Part shown: piece after piece, positions 44,821 to 53,500 of the stretch
Layout: the number at the start of each line of letters is the position of its first letter
Position numbering within the stretch: the stretch's first letter is position 1
Source of the DNA: an uncultured Pelagibacteraceae bacterium
GTDB lineage: Bacteria > Pseudomonadota > Alphaproteobacteria > Pelagibacterales > Pelagibacteraceae
Assembly (NCBI GenBank): GCA_902592655.1
Contig: CACJFE010000003.1
Span: 1-64,000 of the forward strand
Direction of reading: 5' to 3'
Length of the DNA: 64,000 nt
Position numbers and translations under genes: made by a program
Notes under the pieces: generated by a model
Databases searched by the model: none
The model's input: the letters and a program-made list of their open reading frames with translations, nothing else
Told to the model about the DNA's origin: nothing

Positions 44821-45905
44821 TTTTTAATCCTTGAGACTACAGCGTTGAATAAAAGATTTGCTCCTATTTCATTAAAATGTTCGTCATTAAGAAAATAAAG
44901 TTCTGTAGACCAATTAATGTTTCTATTTTTATAATTTTGGAAATCAGGAAAAGCATCTATTAAATGGCAATTTCTATTTGAACATATTTCTTTACCAAAT
45001 TCAGACCAACTAAATTTTTTTTGTCCAAATTCTAAAGTTTCTGCCCAAGGATAAATTATTAAGTAAAATTCAATGTTATTTTTTTTTGAAATGTCTGCTA
45101 TTTGGAGTAATCTTTTTTTTAAATTAGTCCTTCCTTTTAGAAAGGTATCATTTTTCCAAAACCTTTTATCTAATGAATCTTGCTCAGTATACGTAAAACT
45201 ACCTTGAATACTTGTTTTAATTTTTCTTTTTTCACTTAATCTAATATTAGCCAACTCTTTTAAATTCCTAGAATAGTAATTTATGTATGATAATAAATTG
45301 TTTATTAATTTAAAATTTCTTTTCGTAAACTTTTCTTTTTTTTTTGATCTTTGAAATACATGATCATTTGTTAACTTAACTTTATCGATACCATCAATAT
45401 ATACCCATCTACTAGCTTCATCGATTAAATCGGTAAGGTCCAAGAATAGTAATATTTTTTCCGGAATAATATTCTCATTAAGAGTTTTTTTTAATTTATA
45501 TAAATACACGGACGGGCTGTAAGACCCAACTCCAAAATTATATACATTATAATTACTAAATTTTCTTTCAATCAATCCTGCAAATGTTTTTTCAAATTCT
45601 ATTCCTATTCCATATGTAAAAGAGTCTCCAAACAAAAATATATTTTTTTTCTCTTTCTTTTTTGGAAAACTTTTTTCACCAACCCTCAATCCCATTTCAT
45701 CAGTGATTGTTTTGACTATTGGAAAAGATTTTTTGAATCTATACTTGCCTACACAATTTTTTTTTAATTCATAATAAAGTTTTTCATATTTATAGCAGCT
45801 TTTATAATCTAATATTGTATTACTCAGAGTAAAATCAATTAATAAAATAAAAAATATTAAAATAAATATTGAGAGAAAGTAATAAGATAACTTTTTCATT
45901 ATCAT
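44817..45905 (-). CDS. membrane-anchored SGNH hydrolase-like protein
   Basis: A 362-residue protein with one N-terminal hydrophobic segment (about residues 7-27) and then an extracytoplasmic-looking domain. SGNH blocks are visible: block I FLFGDSFTYGIG with Ser95, block II around Gly127 in NFGVGSYSP, and block V NDEHFN with Asp341 and His343. It may be an esterase or acyltransferase acting on envelope sugars. Oddly it sits inside the methylthioadenosine operon, overlapping mtnP and mtnA by four bases each. Confidence 0.75.
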   Translation of the reverse strand: MIMKKLSYYFLSIFILIFFILLIDFTLSNTILDYKSCYKYEKLYYELKKNCVGKYRFKKSFPIVKTITDEMGLRVGEKSFPKKKEKKNIFLFGDSFTYGIGIEFEKTFAGLIERKFSNYNVYNFGVGSYSPSVYLYKLKKTLNENIIPEKILLFLDLTDLIDEASRWVYIDGIDKVKLTNDHVFQRSKKKEKFTKRNFKLINNLLSYINYYSRNLKELANIRLSEKRKIKTSIQGSFTYTEQDSLDKRFWKNDTFLKGRTNLKKRLLQIADISKKNNIEFYLIIYPWAETLEFGQKKFSWSEFGKEICSNRNCHLIDAFPDFQNYKNRNINWSTELYFLNDEHFNEIGANLLFNAVVSRIKK

Positions 45906-46774
45906 TTATTTAAAACTCTACCGGCAATGTTTTTTAATTTTTTTATGGTTTTTTTTGATCTTAATTTTGGATCAGTAATTATAGCAACATCTAAACAATT
46001 ATTTGCCGGATCTTTTTCAATAGAATAATCTTTAAAAGTTTTTATTATTTCTTTAATCATGTTTTGTGCATTCACTGCATTTTGCATCAAAGTTTTAATT
46101 ACCATAGTTACATCGACTTCATCATGATCAGGATGCCAACAATCATAATCTGTAACCATTGCGACCGTGCAATATCTAATTTCTGCCTCTCTAGCTAATT
46201 TAGCTTCTGGCATGTTAGTCATACCAATAACATCGGCTCCCCAAGATCTATATAAATTTGACTCGGCTAGAGTAGAAAATTGCGGTCCTTCCATTACAAC
46301 GTAAGTTCCACCAAATTCATTTTTGATATTTAATTTATTTAATGCAGCCTTACAGCATTTAGATAAGCCAGCACTTGTTGGTTTTGCCATTGAAACATGT
46401 GCTACTATTTCCTCATCAAAGAAAGTTTTTACTCTCGCAAATGTTCTGTCTATAAATTGATCAATAATAATAAACTTACCTGGTTCTAAGTTTTCTTTTA
46501 AAGATCCAACTGCTGAAACAGAGATTATATCAGTGACACCTAACTGTTTCATCGCATCAATATTTGCTCTAAAATTTATTTTGCTTGGACTAATTTTGTG
46601 ACCTCTTGAATGTCTAGGAATAAAACAAATTTCCTCTTCTCCTAGGCTCGCAATTAAAATTTCATCTGAAGGTTTCCCCCAAGGAGTATTAACTTTCTTC
46701 CATTTTGTCTTTTCAAAACCATCCATTTTGTAAAGACCACTTCCACCAATTATCCCGAGTTTTCTTTTTTTCAT
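45902..46774 (-). CDS. mtnP: S-methyl-5'-thioadenosine phosphorylase
   Basis: A 290-residue nucleoside phosphorylase. The start GIIGGSGLYKMDGF, phosphate-site PRHSRGHKISPSKINFRANI (20 residues), EGPQFSTLAE, and GMTNMPEAKLAREAEI with TDYDCWH are the MTAP forms rather than purine nucleoside phosphorylase. It splits methylthioadenosine, the by-product of SpeE, into adenine and methylthioribose 1-phosphate. It is the first gene of the minus-strand operon and diverges from apt, which recycles the adenine, with 44 bases between starts. Confidence 0.93.
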   Translation of the reverse strand: MKKRKLGIIGGSGLYKMDGFEKTKWKKVNTPWGKPSDEILIASLGEEEICFIPRHSRGHKISPSKINFRANIDAMKQLGVTDIISVSAVGSLKENLEPGKFIIIDQFIDRTFARVKTFFDEEIVAHVSMAKPTSAGLSKCCKAALNKLNIKNEFGGTYVVMEGPQFSTLAESNLYRSWGADVIGMTNMPEAKLAREAEIRYCTVAMVTDYDCWHPDHDEVDVTMVIKTLMQNAVNAQNMIKEIIKTFKDYSIEKDPANNCLDVAIITDPKLRSKKTIKKLKNIAGRVLNK

Positions 46775-46818
46775 TATTTAATTATTAATCCTTTTTTGTT
46801 AGAACTTGAAGTATAAAT

Positions 46819-47346
46819 ATGGATTTAAAAAAATATATTAGATCTATTCCCGATTATCCAAAAAAAGGAATTTTGTTTAGAGATATAACGACTTTGATTA
46901 AGAATGCAGACGCTTTTAAATTTACAAATGATAGAATTATCGAATTATCCAAAAAAATTGAATTTGATAAAGTGGCAGCTATAGAGTCTAGAGGTTTTGT
47001 ATTTGCATCAACAGTTTCATACCTATTAAAAAAACCTTTTGTTTTGTTGAGAAAAAAAGATAAACTACCAGCAGATGTGCATTCTGTTGATTTTGAACTC
47101 GAGTACGGAAAGGCAACAATAGAGGTTCATAAAGACTCCATTTCAAAAAATGAAAAAATACTTGTAATAGATGATTTAATTGCTACAGGAGGCACTGCTG
47201 AAGCTGCCGCTAAATTAATTGAAATATCAGGTGGTAAAGTTGCAGGGTTTATTTTTGTAATCAATCTTTTTGATTTACCTGGAAATAGTTTGCTTAAAAG
47301 TAAAGGCTATAAAACTGAGAGTTTAATTGAATTCCCAGGTCATTAA
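46819..47346 (+). CDS. apt: adenine phosphoribosyltransferase
   Basis: A 175-residue type I phosphoribosyltransferase. It begins with the Apt-type IRSIPDYPKKGILFRDIT, has AAIESRGFVFA, LLRKKDKLPA and the PRPP site VIDDLIATGGTAEAA. It converts adenine and PRPP to AMP. Divergent placement beside mtnP makes adenine from methylthioadenosine its obvious source. It ends two bases before the convergent FkbM gene. Confidence 0.94.
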   Translation: MDLKKYIRSIPDYPKKGILFRDITTLIKNADAFKFTNDRIIELSKKIEFDKVAAIESRGFVFASTVSYLLKKPFVLLRKKDKLPADVHSVDFELEYGKATIEVHKDSISKNEKILVIDDLIATGGTAEAAAKLIEISGGKVAGFIFVINLFDLPGNSLLKSKGYKTESLIEFPGH

Positions 47347-47348
47347 AG

Positions 47349-48188
47349 TTATTCTACTAATGATTCAACTTCTGATTTTCTATCTTTATTTATACAAATT
47401 ATATTAATTACAAAGTCCTCCAAGTTTAAATCATTTAAATCAAAACTGTTTAATTTTTTTGTGGATTTATTATAAGTAAAAACAAGATATCCAAGATCCA
47501 ATAATATTGAGCCTACTTTTTTTACAGAAACATCGTTAATTTCTATCATTAAAAAAGGTTTTTTCTTTTTAATTGTTTCTATTCCCCCTTCTAAAACCTG
47601 AGACTCAAATCCTTCAACATCGATCTTAATTATTTCTGGTTGCAAATTCATGCTATCAATAGTTTTAATTTCAATATTTTTTTCAATTATCTTTACCTTT
47701 GACGAAATGTTTTTTTGTGAAATTATTTTTGGTACATTGTTAAAAGCCTCATCTTTAATTAAAGATGCAAGTTGCCCTATGTAAATGCCATTACATTCTG
47801 GGATATATAATGTTTTTGTTTCATTCTTATTACCGAGACCGATATTCTTAAATTCAAAGTTTTTATCTTTTCTTTTTATATTATTTAATGCATTATTGTG
47901 TTTTGTATCTGGTTCTAAAGATAAAATTTTATAATCTTGATTATATAGTCTAAATGTAAGTGCAGAGATCCCGTCATTGGCACCTACATCTAAAAATAAT
48001 TCTGTTTCTTTTTTATTTACGAACTTAAAAAATTCAAAGTCCGACTCTCCTAAATATTTATAAAAGTATTTTCCAGCCAAGTATCTTGATAAGCCGTATC
48101 CATATGCACTTGATCTAAATATTTCCTCAATAGTGGATATTATAAAGTTTTTTTTAATAGACTTTTGTCTTCTTTTACTTTGTGTCAT
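47349..48188 (-). CDS. FkbM family methyltransferase
   Basis: A SAM-dependent methyltransferase of the FkbM type: TELFLDVGANDGISALTFRL (motif I), LSLEPDTKHNNAL, KNIGLGNKNETKTLYIP and IKIDVEGFESQVLEGG are characteristic. I chose the ATG at 48188 (279 residues); the frame continues to 48224, deep inside the upstream oxygenase gene. FkbM enzymes O-methylate sugars or secondary metabolites; the polysaccharide genes beside it suggest a glycan target. Confidence 0.8.
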   Translation of the reverse strand: MTQSKRRQKSIKKNFIISTIEEIFRSSAYGYGLSRYLAGKYFYKYLGESDFEFFKFVNKKETELFLDVGANDGISALTFRLYNQDYKILSLEPDTKHNNALNNIKRKDKNFEFKNIGLGNKNETKTLYIPECNGIYIGQLASLIKDEAFNNVPKIISQKNISSKVKIIEKNIEIKTIDSMNLQPEIIKIDVEGFESQVLEGGIETIKKKKPFLMIEINDVSVKKVGSILLDLGYLVFTYNKSTKKLNSFDLNDLNLEDFVINIICINKDRKSEVESLVE

Positions 48189-49017
48189 TTTTATTTCTGA
48201 AAAAAAATAGCAGCAACTTCTCAATGGTTTTGTTTTTAATCTTAAATCTTCTTAATAAAAAATTATAAATTTTTACTAGCTGCCTATCAAAAAAAATAAT
48301 AAGTTTTCTTTTAATACTATCTGTTGATCTAGTTGTGTAAAAAGTGGAAATACTCTCTAAATCTTTTTCCTCCTCAGTAAAATAAAAAATTGCTAAAGAC
48401 TTTCTAGTAATATCCTCAGGACATTTGATCGGATCAGGATATCCATGAAAAGAATTCGTTGTATCAAAAAGAATACATTTATTTTTTGTCGGACTCACTT
48501 TTCTAATACAATTTTTTCTTTTATCATCCCATAATTCCAAAGATCCTCCCCATTCCTCCCTCCATATTTCATTTAAATAAATAATAATATTGATCCTTCT
48601 TCGCCATTTTGGATGATGTGGATGAGTATTAAAATCTCTATGTAGAGTTAAATGACCATCTCTTCTCGTTTCATGTAATCCTCCATTATGTAACGAAGGA
48701 TCGAATTTTAAATTATTTATACCTGTTACTCTCTCTAGATAGCTAATACATTCTTTGGATGCTAAGAAATTAATTAATTTTTGAGTTTGTGATCCCATTT
48801 CTTTTAGATCTGTTAAAGCATACTTATCTTGGCTAAAGTGCTTATAAGCCATAGTATTATTTTTAGAGAGATTAAACTCTTTTGAAACATCGTCATAAAT
48901 TTTGTCGTCTAAAAATTTTTGAAAAACGACATGTTTAAATGGCGCAGCATTACTGTAATCTAATGCTAAATTTTTAATATTATCTAAATGTTCTTTATTT
49001 ATCATTTTGCCTAGCAA
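48175..49017 (-). CDS. 2-oxoglutarate/Fe(II)-dependent oxygenase (prolyl 4-hydroxylase-like)
   Basis: A 280-residue double-stranded beta-helix oxygenase. The iron ligands are His126-Arg-Asp128 (LTLHRDFNTH) and His191 (NSFHGYPDP), followed by a candidate 2-oxoglutarate Arg in ITRKSLAIFYF. WRRRINIIIYLNE and GGSLELWDD are typical of the group. The C-terminal 60 residues are basic and hydrophobic. A second in-frame ATG at 49005 is an equally possible start. It probably hydroxylates a sugar or peptide in the surface-glycan pathway. Confidence 0.75.
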   Translation of the reverse strand: MLGKMINKEHLDNIKNLALDYSNAAPFKHVVFQKFLDDKIYDDVSKEFNLSKNNTMAYKHFSQDKYALTDLKEMGSQTQKLINFLASKECISYLERVTGINNLKFDPSLHNGGLHETRRDGHLTLHRDFNTHPHHPKWRRRINIIIYLNEIWREEWGGSLELWDDKRKNCIRKVSPTKNKCILFDTTNSFHGYPDPIKCPEDITRKSLAIFYFTEEEKDLESISTFYTTRSTDSIKRKLIIFFDRQLVKIYNFLLRRFKIKNKTIEKLLLFFFRNKNDTK

Positions 49018-49042
49018 TGAATTATAATATAATAGATCATTA

Positions 49043-50503
49043 ATGAAAACCTTAGTTCTTATAACCGCATTTAATGTTGAAAAGTTCTTAGAGAACGTAG
49101 TTATGAGAATTCCTAAGGAAATAAAATCTTATAACCCTGAAATCCTGATAATCAACGATTTTTCTAGTGATAATACCTTGCAAAAAATGACTGAGATTAA
49201 AAATAATTTTAAAGAATTTAAAATTACATGTTTAACAAATAAAACTAATTTAGGTTACGGTGGAAATCAAAAGGTTGGTTACCACTATGCAATAAAAAAT
49301 AATTTTGATTACGTAGTTATGCTTCATGGAGACGGTCAATATGCTCCTGAAAATATAATAGATATGATTAAACCTTTAGCTGAAAATAAATGCTCTGCTG
49401 TACAAGGTTCAAGAATGATAAAAAAAATGAACGCTCTTAAAGGCAGGATGCCATATTATAAATTTTTTGGAAATATTTTTTTAACATATGTTCAAAATTT
49501 GTTATCAGGATTAAAAATGAGTGAATACCATTCTGGTTACAGAGCTTATAGTGTGAAAGCTTTAAAAAAAATTCCATTTAATCTTAACTCAAACTATTTT
49601 CATTTTGATACTCAAATTTTACTACAGCTAAAGGTTGTGAATGAAAAAATATTAGAAATTCCAATACCAACATTCTACGGTGAGCAAATTTCATCTCTTA
49701 AGTCAATCCAATATGGTTTTGCAATTCTTAAAACTACAATAATTTTTTATTTACAAAAATTTGGAATTTTTCATGATATTAAATTTAGTTTTTCTAGTGA
49801 AGACGGACCTTCCAATTATTTACCAAAATTAAATTTTCTAAGCACTCATTCAATTGCTTTTAAAAAAATAAAAGAAAATTCAAAGATTTTATCAATTGGT
49901 TGTGGAAATGCTGATTTAGAAAAAGAACTTATAGAAAAAAAAAATTGTATTGTTGATGGTTTAGATAGTTTTGATGTTAAAGGGGTTAACTTTTTAAATA
50001 GTTTTAAAGTAATTAACTACGACAGGGAAATTTTTGAATTGGATTTTAAAAAATATGACTATATTTTATTTTTAGATGTAATTGAGCATCTAAAGAAACC
50101 TGAAGAATTTATGAATTCTTTAAGTAATAAAATGGGTTTTTTCCCAAATCAAAAATTAATAATTTCGACTCCTAATATTGCAAATATCTTTATTCGGTTA
50201 AGTCTATTAATTGGTAATTTTAATTATGGAAAAAGGGGTATTTTAGATAAAACTCATACTAGATTATTCACGTTAAGTAGTTTCAAAAAAATAATATTAG
50301 AAAATAATTTTTTAATAAAAGAAACAATTGCTATACCCCCACCTTTTCCATTAGCGATTAAAAATAATTTAATTTCAAAATTTTTATTAAATTTTTTTAA
50401 GTATTTAAATTTTATCTCTAAAACAGTTTTTGCTTTCCAATTTTTATCAGTAGTAAAGTCAAAGCCAAATTTAGATTATCTTTTAGATCAAGCGAAGAAA
50501 TAA
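49043..50503 (+). CDS. fusion of family 2 glycosyltransferase and SAM methyltransferase
   Basis: A 486-residue two-domain protein. Residues 1-230 are a GT2 of the dolichyl-phosphate mannose synthase type: LITAFNVEKFLENVV, LIINDFSSDNT, NLGYGGNQKVGYHYA, the metal-binding LHGDGQYAPEN and HSGYRAYS. Residues about 270-480 form a class I methyltransferase with KILSIGCGNADLEKEL, YILFLDVIEHLKKPEEF and KTHTRLFTLSSF. No termination or shift separates the two. It could place and then methylate a sugar on a lipid carrier. Confidence 0.8.
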   Translation: MKTLVLITAFNVEKFLENVVMRIPKEIKSYNPEILIINDFSSDNTLQKMTEIKNNFKEFKITCLTNKTNLGYGGNQKVGYHYAIKNNFDYVVMLHGDGQYAPENIIDMIKPLAENKCSAVQGSRMIKKMNALKGRMPYYKFFGNIFLTYVQNLLSGLKMSEYHSGYRAYSVKALKKIPFNLNSNYFHFDTQILLQLKVVNEKILEIPIPTFYGEQISSLKSIQYGFAILKTTIIFYLQKFGIFHDIKFSFSSEDGPSNYLPKLNFLSTHSIAFKKIKENSKILSIGCGNADLEKELIEKKNCIVDGLDSFDVKGVNFLNSFKVINYDREIFELDFKKYDYILFLDVIEHLKKPEEFMNSLSNKMGFFPNQKLIISTPNIANIFIRLSLLIGNFNYGKRGILDKTHTRLFTLSSFKKIILENNFLIKETIAIPPPFPLAIKNNLISKFLLNFFKYLNFISKTVFAFQFLSVVKSKPNLDYLLDQAKK

Positions 50504-50512
50504 TTTTAAAAT

Positions 50513-51529
50513 TTAAATTTCTCTATTTTTCCAAGTTGAAGGTGTTAGTTCATTATCTATCTCAAGATCAATATGATAATCAAAGGGTTTCGCACCTCTT
50601 TTCTTGATATAGTTTAATGTTTCTTTTATTCCATCAACTAAATTAGTTTTCGTTTTGTAATTTAAAAGTTTTCTTGCTTTATCTGCAGAACATGTCGCGT
50701 ATTTAACCTCCCTGGGTCTATCCTTCTTGTAAATAGGTTCTAAGTTAACTCCTGTTAAATTTGAGCAAATTTCTGCAATTCTATTTATCGTAACAAATTC
50801 TTCATCAGGTCCAATATTAATTATTTGTTTATTTAAATTTTTTTGATTCATCATAGGCACTAAGCAGCTAATACAATCATCAATAAATGAGAAGCATCTT
50901 TTTTGTTTTCCATCTCCATATATTATAGGAGCTTTACCTTGTAACATTCTATTCAACATTATTGAAACAACATTTCTAAATGGATCATCATATTTTTGTC
51001 TTGGACCAATAATGTTATGAGGAACTGCTATTACCCACTCAATATTATTTAATTCACATAAATTAATTAAAACATTCTCCGCAGCAACTTTTGAAACACC
51101 GTATGGATCTTCTGGTAATGGTGCCATATTTTCAATAAAAGGTGTTTTTTGAGATCCATATCTTGCCATTGAAGAGCAATAGATAATTCTTTTTACTTTG
51201 TGAGTTATTGCAGCACTAAAAACCGAAACTGATGCAAGATAATTATTTTTAGTTATTGCATAAGGAGAAAAAACTGAAAGACCCTCATGGGCTGTGGCAG
51301 CGCAGTGATACACAATATCAACGTCTTTCATTAATTCTCTCATTCTATCTAAATCACAACAATCTGTTTTATGAAATTCTATATTAGGTGGAATATTATC
51401 CTCATATCCACCAATCATATTATCTACCCCGATGATCTTATGTCCCATTTTTGCTAGATGTTCTGCTAAATGAGAACCTAAAAAACCTGCAGTACCAGTA
51501 ATGAAGATTTTAAGTTTAGAGTTTGACAT
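50513..51529 (-). CDS. NAD-dependent sugar epimerase/dehydratase (extended SDR)
   Basis: A 338-residue extended short-chain dehydrogenase. The NAD site is ITGTAGFLGSHLAEHL, the catalytic part is YCSSMARYGSQ with a YGVSK Tyr-Lys pair at PEDPYGVSKVAAEN, and the C-terminus has NIGPDEEFVTINRIAE. It resembles UDP-glucose 4-epimerase-like and GDP/UDP-sugar modifying enzymes; the exact substrate cannot be given. Confidence 0.82.
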   Translation of the reverse strand: MSNSKLKIFITGTAGFLGSHLAEHLAKMGHKIIGVDNMIGGYEDNIPPNIEFHKTDCCDLDRMRELMKDVDIVYHCAATAHEGLSVFSPYAITKNNYLASVSVFSAAITHKVKRIIYCSSMARYGSQKTPFIENMAPLPEDPYGVSKVAAENVLINLCELNNIEWVIAVPHNIIGPRQKYDDPFRNVVSIMLNRMLQGKAPIIYGDGKQKRCFSFIDDCISCLVPMMNQKNLNKQIINIGPDEEFVTINRIAEICSNLTGVNLEPIYKKDRPREVKYATCSADKARKLLNYKTKTNLVDGIKETLNYIKKRGAKPFDYHIDLEIDNELTPSTWKNREI

Positions 51530-51562
51530 TTTGCTAGTTATTATATTTTTAATCTTGTAAAA

Positions 51563-52396
51563 TCAATGCAAAGTTGGTCTATACCAGGATTTTTTTCCAA
51601 TTATAGAATTAAAAAGTCCACTCAATCTACATAAATATATATCTTTTTTTTCTTTGTTTTGGATCATTTGATAAAAAATGAATTTTACAAATGATGATAA
51701 AAGTTTTGGAAAAATTAAAATTAAGGAAACCATGAAGCCTTTATGTTTTTTGTGAAAATAAAATGTTGACCACATCCAGTGCCAATTTCTATTTTTTTCT
51801 AAATTCAATTCATTATTAGTTGCAACAGAGCTAGCTCCCAAATGATCAATTAAAATATTTTTACATAAGTAGATTTTTCCTCCTTTTTTTTTTACCATTT
51901 TACATAAGTCTATTTCTTCAAAATATAAAAAAAAATTTTCATCGAAAAATTCTCTATTAAATTTCTCTACATTAAAAAAAATTGCAAATCCCTTTAAGTC
52001 ATTGACTTCTAAAAATTCATTTTTATTGAAAAAATAATTTTGAGACTGATTATTAGAGGGTCCTAAAAGCCAAAAATCTTTTAAATTATTTGATGATTGA
52101 TAAAAATTTTTAATTGTTTCCTTTCTTAAAACAGCATCTGGATTTAATACTAAAGCAAACTTTGTTTGTACACGATTAAGACCAATATTATTTGCTGAAG
52201 CATATCCTTTGTTTTCTCCTGATAAAATGCATGTTACATTTTGATATTTTTTCTCAATTTTTTCCTTAAATTTAAAGTTATTTGAATTCTCAACTATAAT
52301 TACCTTCAGGTTACCTGGAATTGAGTCTAAGCATGTAAATATTTTACCTTCGCTTTTAAAAGTTACAATTACTATAGTCAGTTCGTTTGATTCCAT
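51563..52396 (-). CDS. family 2 glycosyltransferase (rhamnosyltransferase-like)
   Basis: A 277-residue GT-A protein with LTIVIVTFKSEGKIFTCLDSI, ENKGYASANNIGLNRV and the metal-binding LVLNPDAVLR. FDENFFLYFEEIDLCKMVKKKG is typical of the WbbL/rhamnosyltransferase branch. It likely adds a deoxysugar to the O-antigen-type glycan. It diverges from rfbB with 78 bases between starts. Confidence 0.82.
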   Translation of the reverse strand: MESNELTIVIVTFKSEGKIFTCLDSIPGNLKVIIVENSNNFKFKEKIEKKYQNVTCILSGENKGYASANNIGLNRVQTKFALVLNPDAVLRKETIKNFYQSSNNLKDFWLLGPSNNQSQNYFFNKNEFLEVNDLKGFAIFFNVEKFNREFFDENFFLYFEEIDLCKMVKKKGGKIYLCKNILIDHLGASSVATNNELNLEKNRNWHWMWSTFYFHKKHKGFMVSLILIFPKLLSSFVKFIFYQMIQNKEKKDIYLCRLSGLFNSIIGKKSWYRPTLH

Positions 52397-52474
52397 AATA
52401 ATATAATATTTGATTTTAAAAGATAATTCTTTTACTAATTTAACACATTAAACATATAATTCTTTAAATTTAAT

Positions 52475-53500
52475 ATGAAAAAAATCATAGTAACAGGAGG
52501 ATCGGGTTTTATAGGAAGCAATTTAGTAAATTTTTTAATTAAAAAAAAATATTTTGTCATAAATATTGATAAACTTACTTATTCATCAAATAAATACGAT
52601 GATAAAATTAGGACTAAAAAAAATTATAAGCTCTTTAAGTTTGATATAAACAATACTTCAAGATTGATTAGTGTAATTAAAAAAACTAAGCCTTTAGTGA
52701 TATTTAATTTAGCGGCTGAGACACATGTTGATAGATCTATAGATAGTCCAAAAACATTTATTCATTCAAATATTAATGGCGTATTTAGTTTATTGGAAAG
52801 CTTGAGATATTTAAAAAAAAAGAATATTAGTACAAAATTAATTCACATTTCTACAGATGAAGTCTATGGAGACTTAAAAAATAATTTAAGATCTAATGAA
52901 AATTTTAAATATGAGCCAAGTTCACCATACTCAGCTTCTAAAGCTAGTGCTGATCATTTGGTGAAATCGTACATAAGAACATACAAGCTTAATGCGGTAA
53001 TCTCTAATTGTTGTAACAATTATGGTCCATATCAATTTCCAGAAAAATTAATACCCAAAATGATATCAAATATCTTAAAAAATAGAGAGCTGCCAATTTA
53101 CGCCAGAGGTAAAAACTCTAGGGAATGGATACACGTAGATGACCATTGTGAAGCCTTATTCACGCTATATTTGAAAGGTAAATCAGGAGAAAGTTATAAT
53201 GTAGGTACAGGTATAAATTTGAAAAATATTGATTTAGTAAAAAAAATTCTGAAAAATTTTAAAATAAAAAAAATAAAGATAGGAAAAAAGGTAAAAATCA
53301 AATTCGTTAAAGATAGGCCAGGCCACGATTTTAGATATGCACTAGATAATAAAAAAATTAAAAAAGAATTAAAATGGAAACCGAAGATCAAATTTGAGGT
53401 AGGAATTAGTAATACTATAAATTGGTATTTAAAAAATAAAATATTTTTAAAAAAAATAGCAAAAAATAAATATGAAAAAAGATTAGGTTTAAACTTATGA
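52475..53500 (+). CDS. rfbB: dTDP-glucose 4,6-dehydratase
   Basis: A 341-residue extended SDR with the RfbB pattern: VTGGSGFIGSNLVNFL, NLAAETHVDRSID, HISTDEVYGDL, YSASKASADHLVKSY, NNYGPYQFPEKLIP and REWIHVDDHCEA. It converts dTDP-glucose to dTDP-4-keto-6-deoxyglucose. rfbA overlaps its end by four bases. The lysine-rich C-terminal region reflects the low GC. Confidence 0.93.
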   Translation: MKKIIVTGGSGFIGSNLVNFLIKKKYFVINIDKLTYSSNKYDDKIRTKKNYKLFKFDINNTSRLISVIKKTKPLVIFNLAAETHVDRSIDSPKTFIHSNINGVFSLLESLRYLKKKNISTKLIHISTDEVYGDLKNNLRSNENFKYEPSSPYSASKASADHLVKSYIRTYKLNAVISNCCNNYGPYQFPEKLIPKMISNILKNRELPIYARGKNSREWIHVDDHCEALFTLYLKGKSGESYNVGTGINLKNIDLVKKILKNFKIKKIKIGKKVKIKFVKDRPGHDFRYALDNKKIKKELKWKPKIKFEVGISNTINWYLKNKIFLKKIAKNKYEKRLGLNL

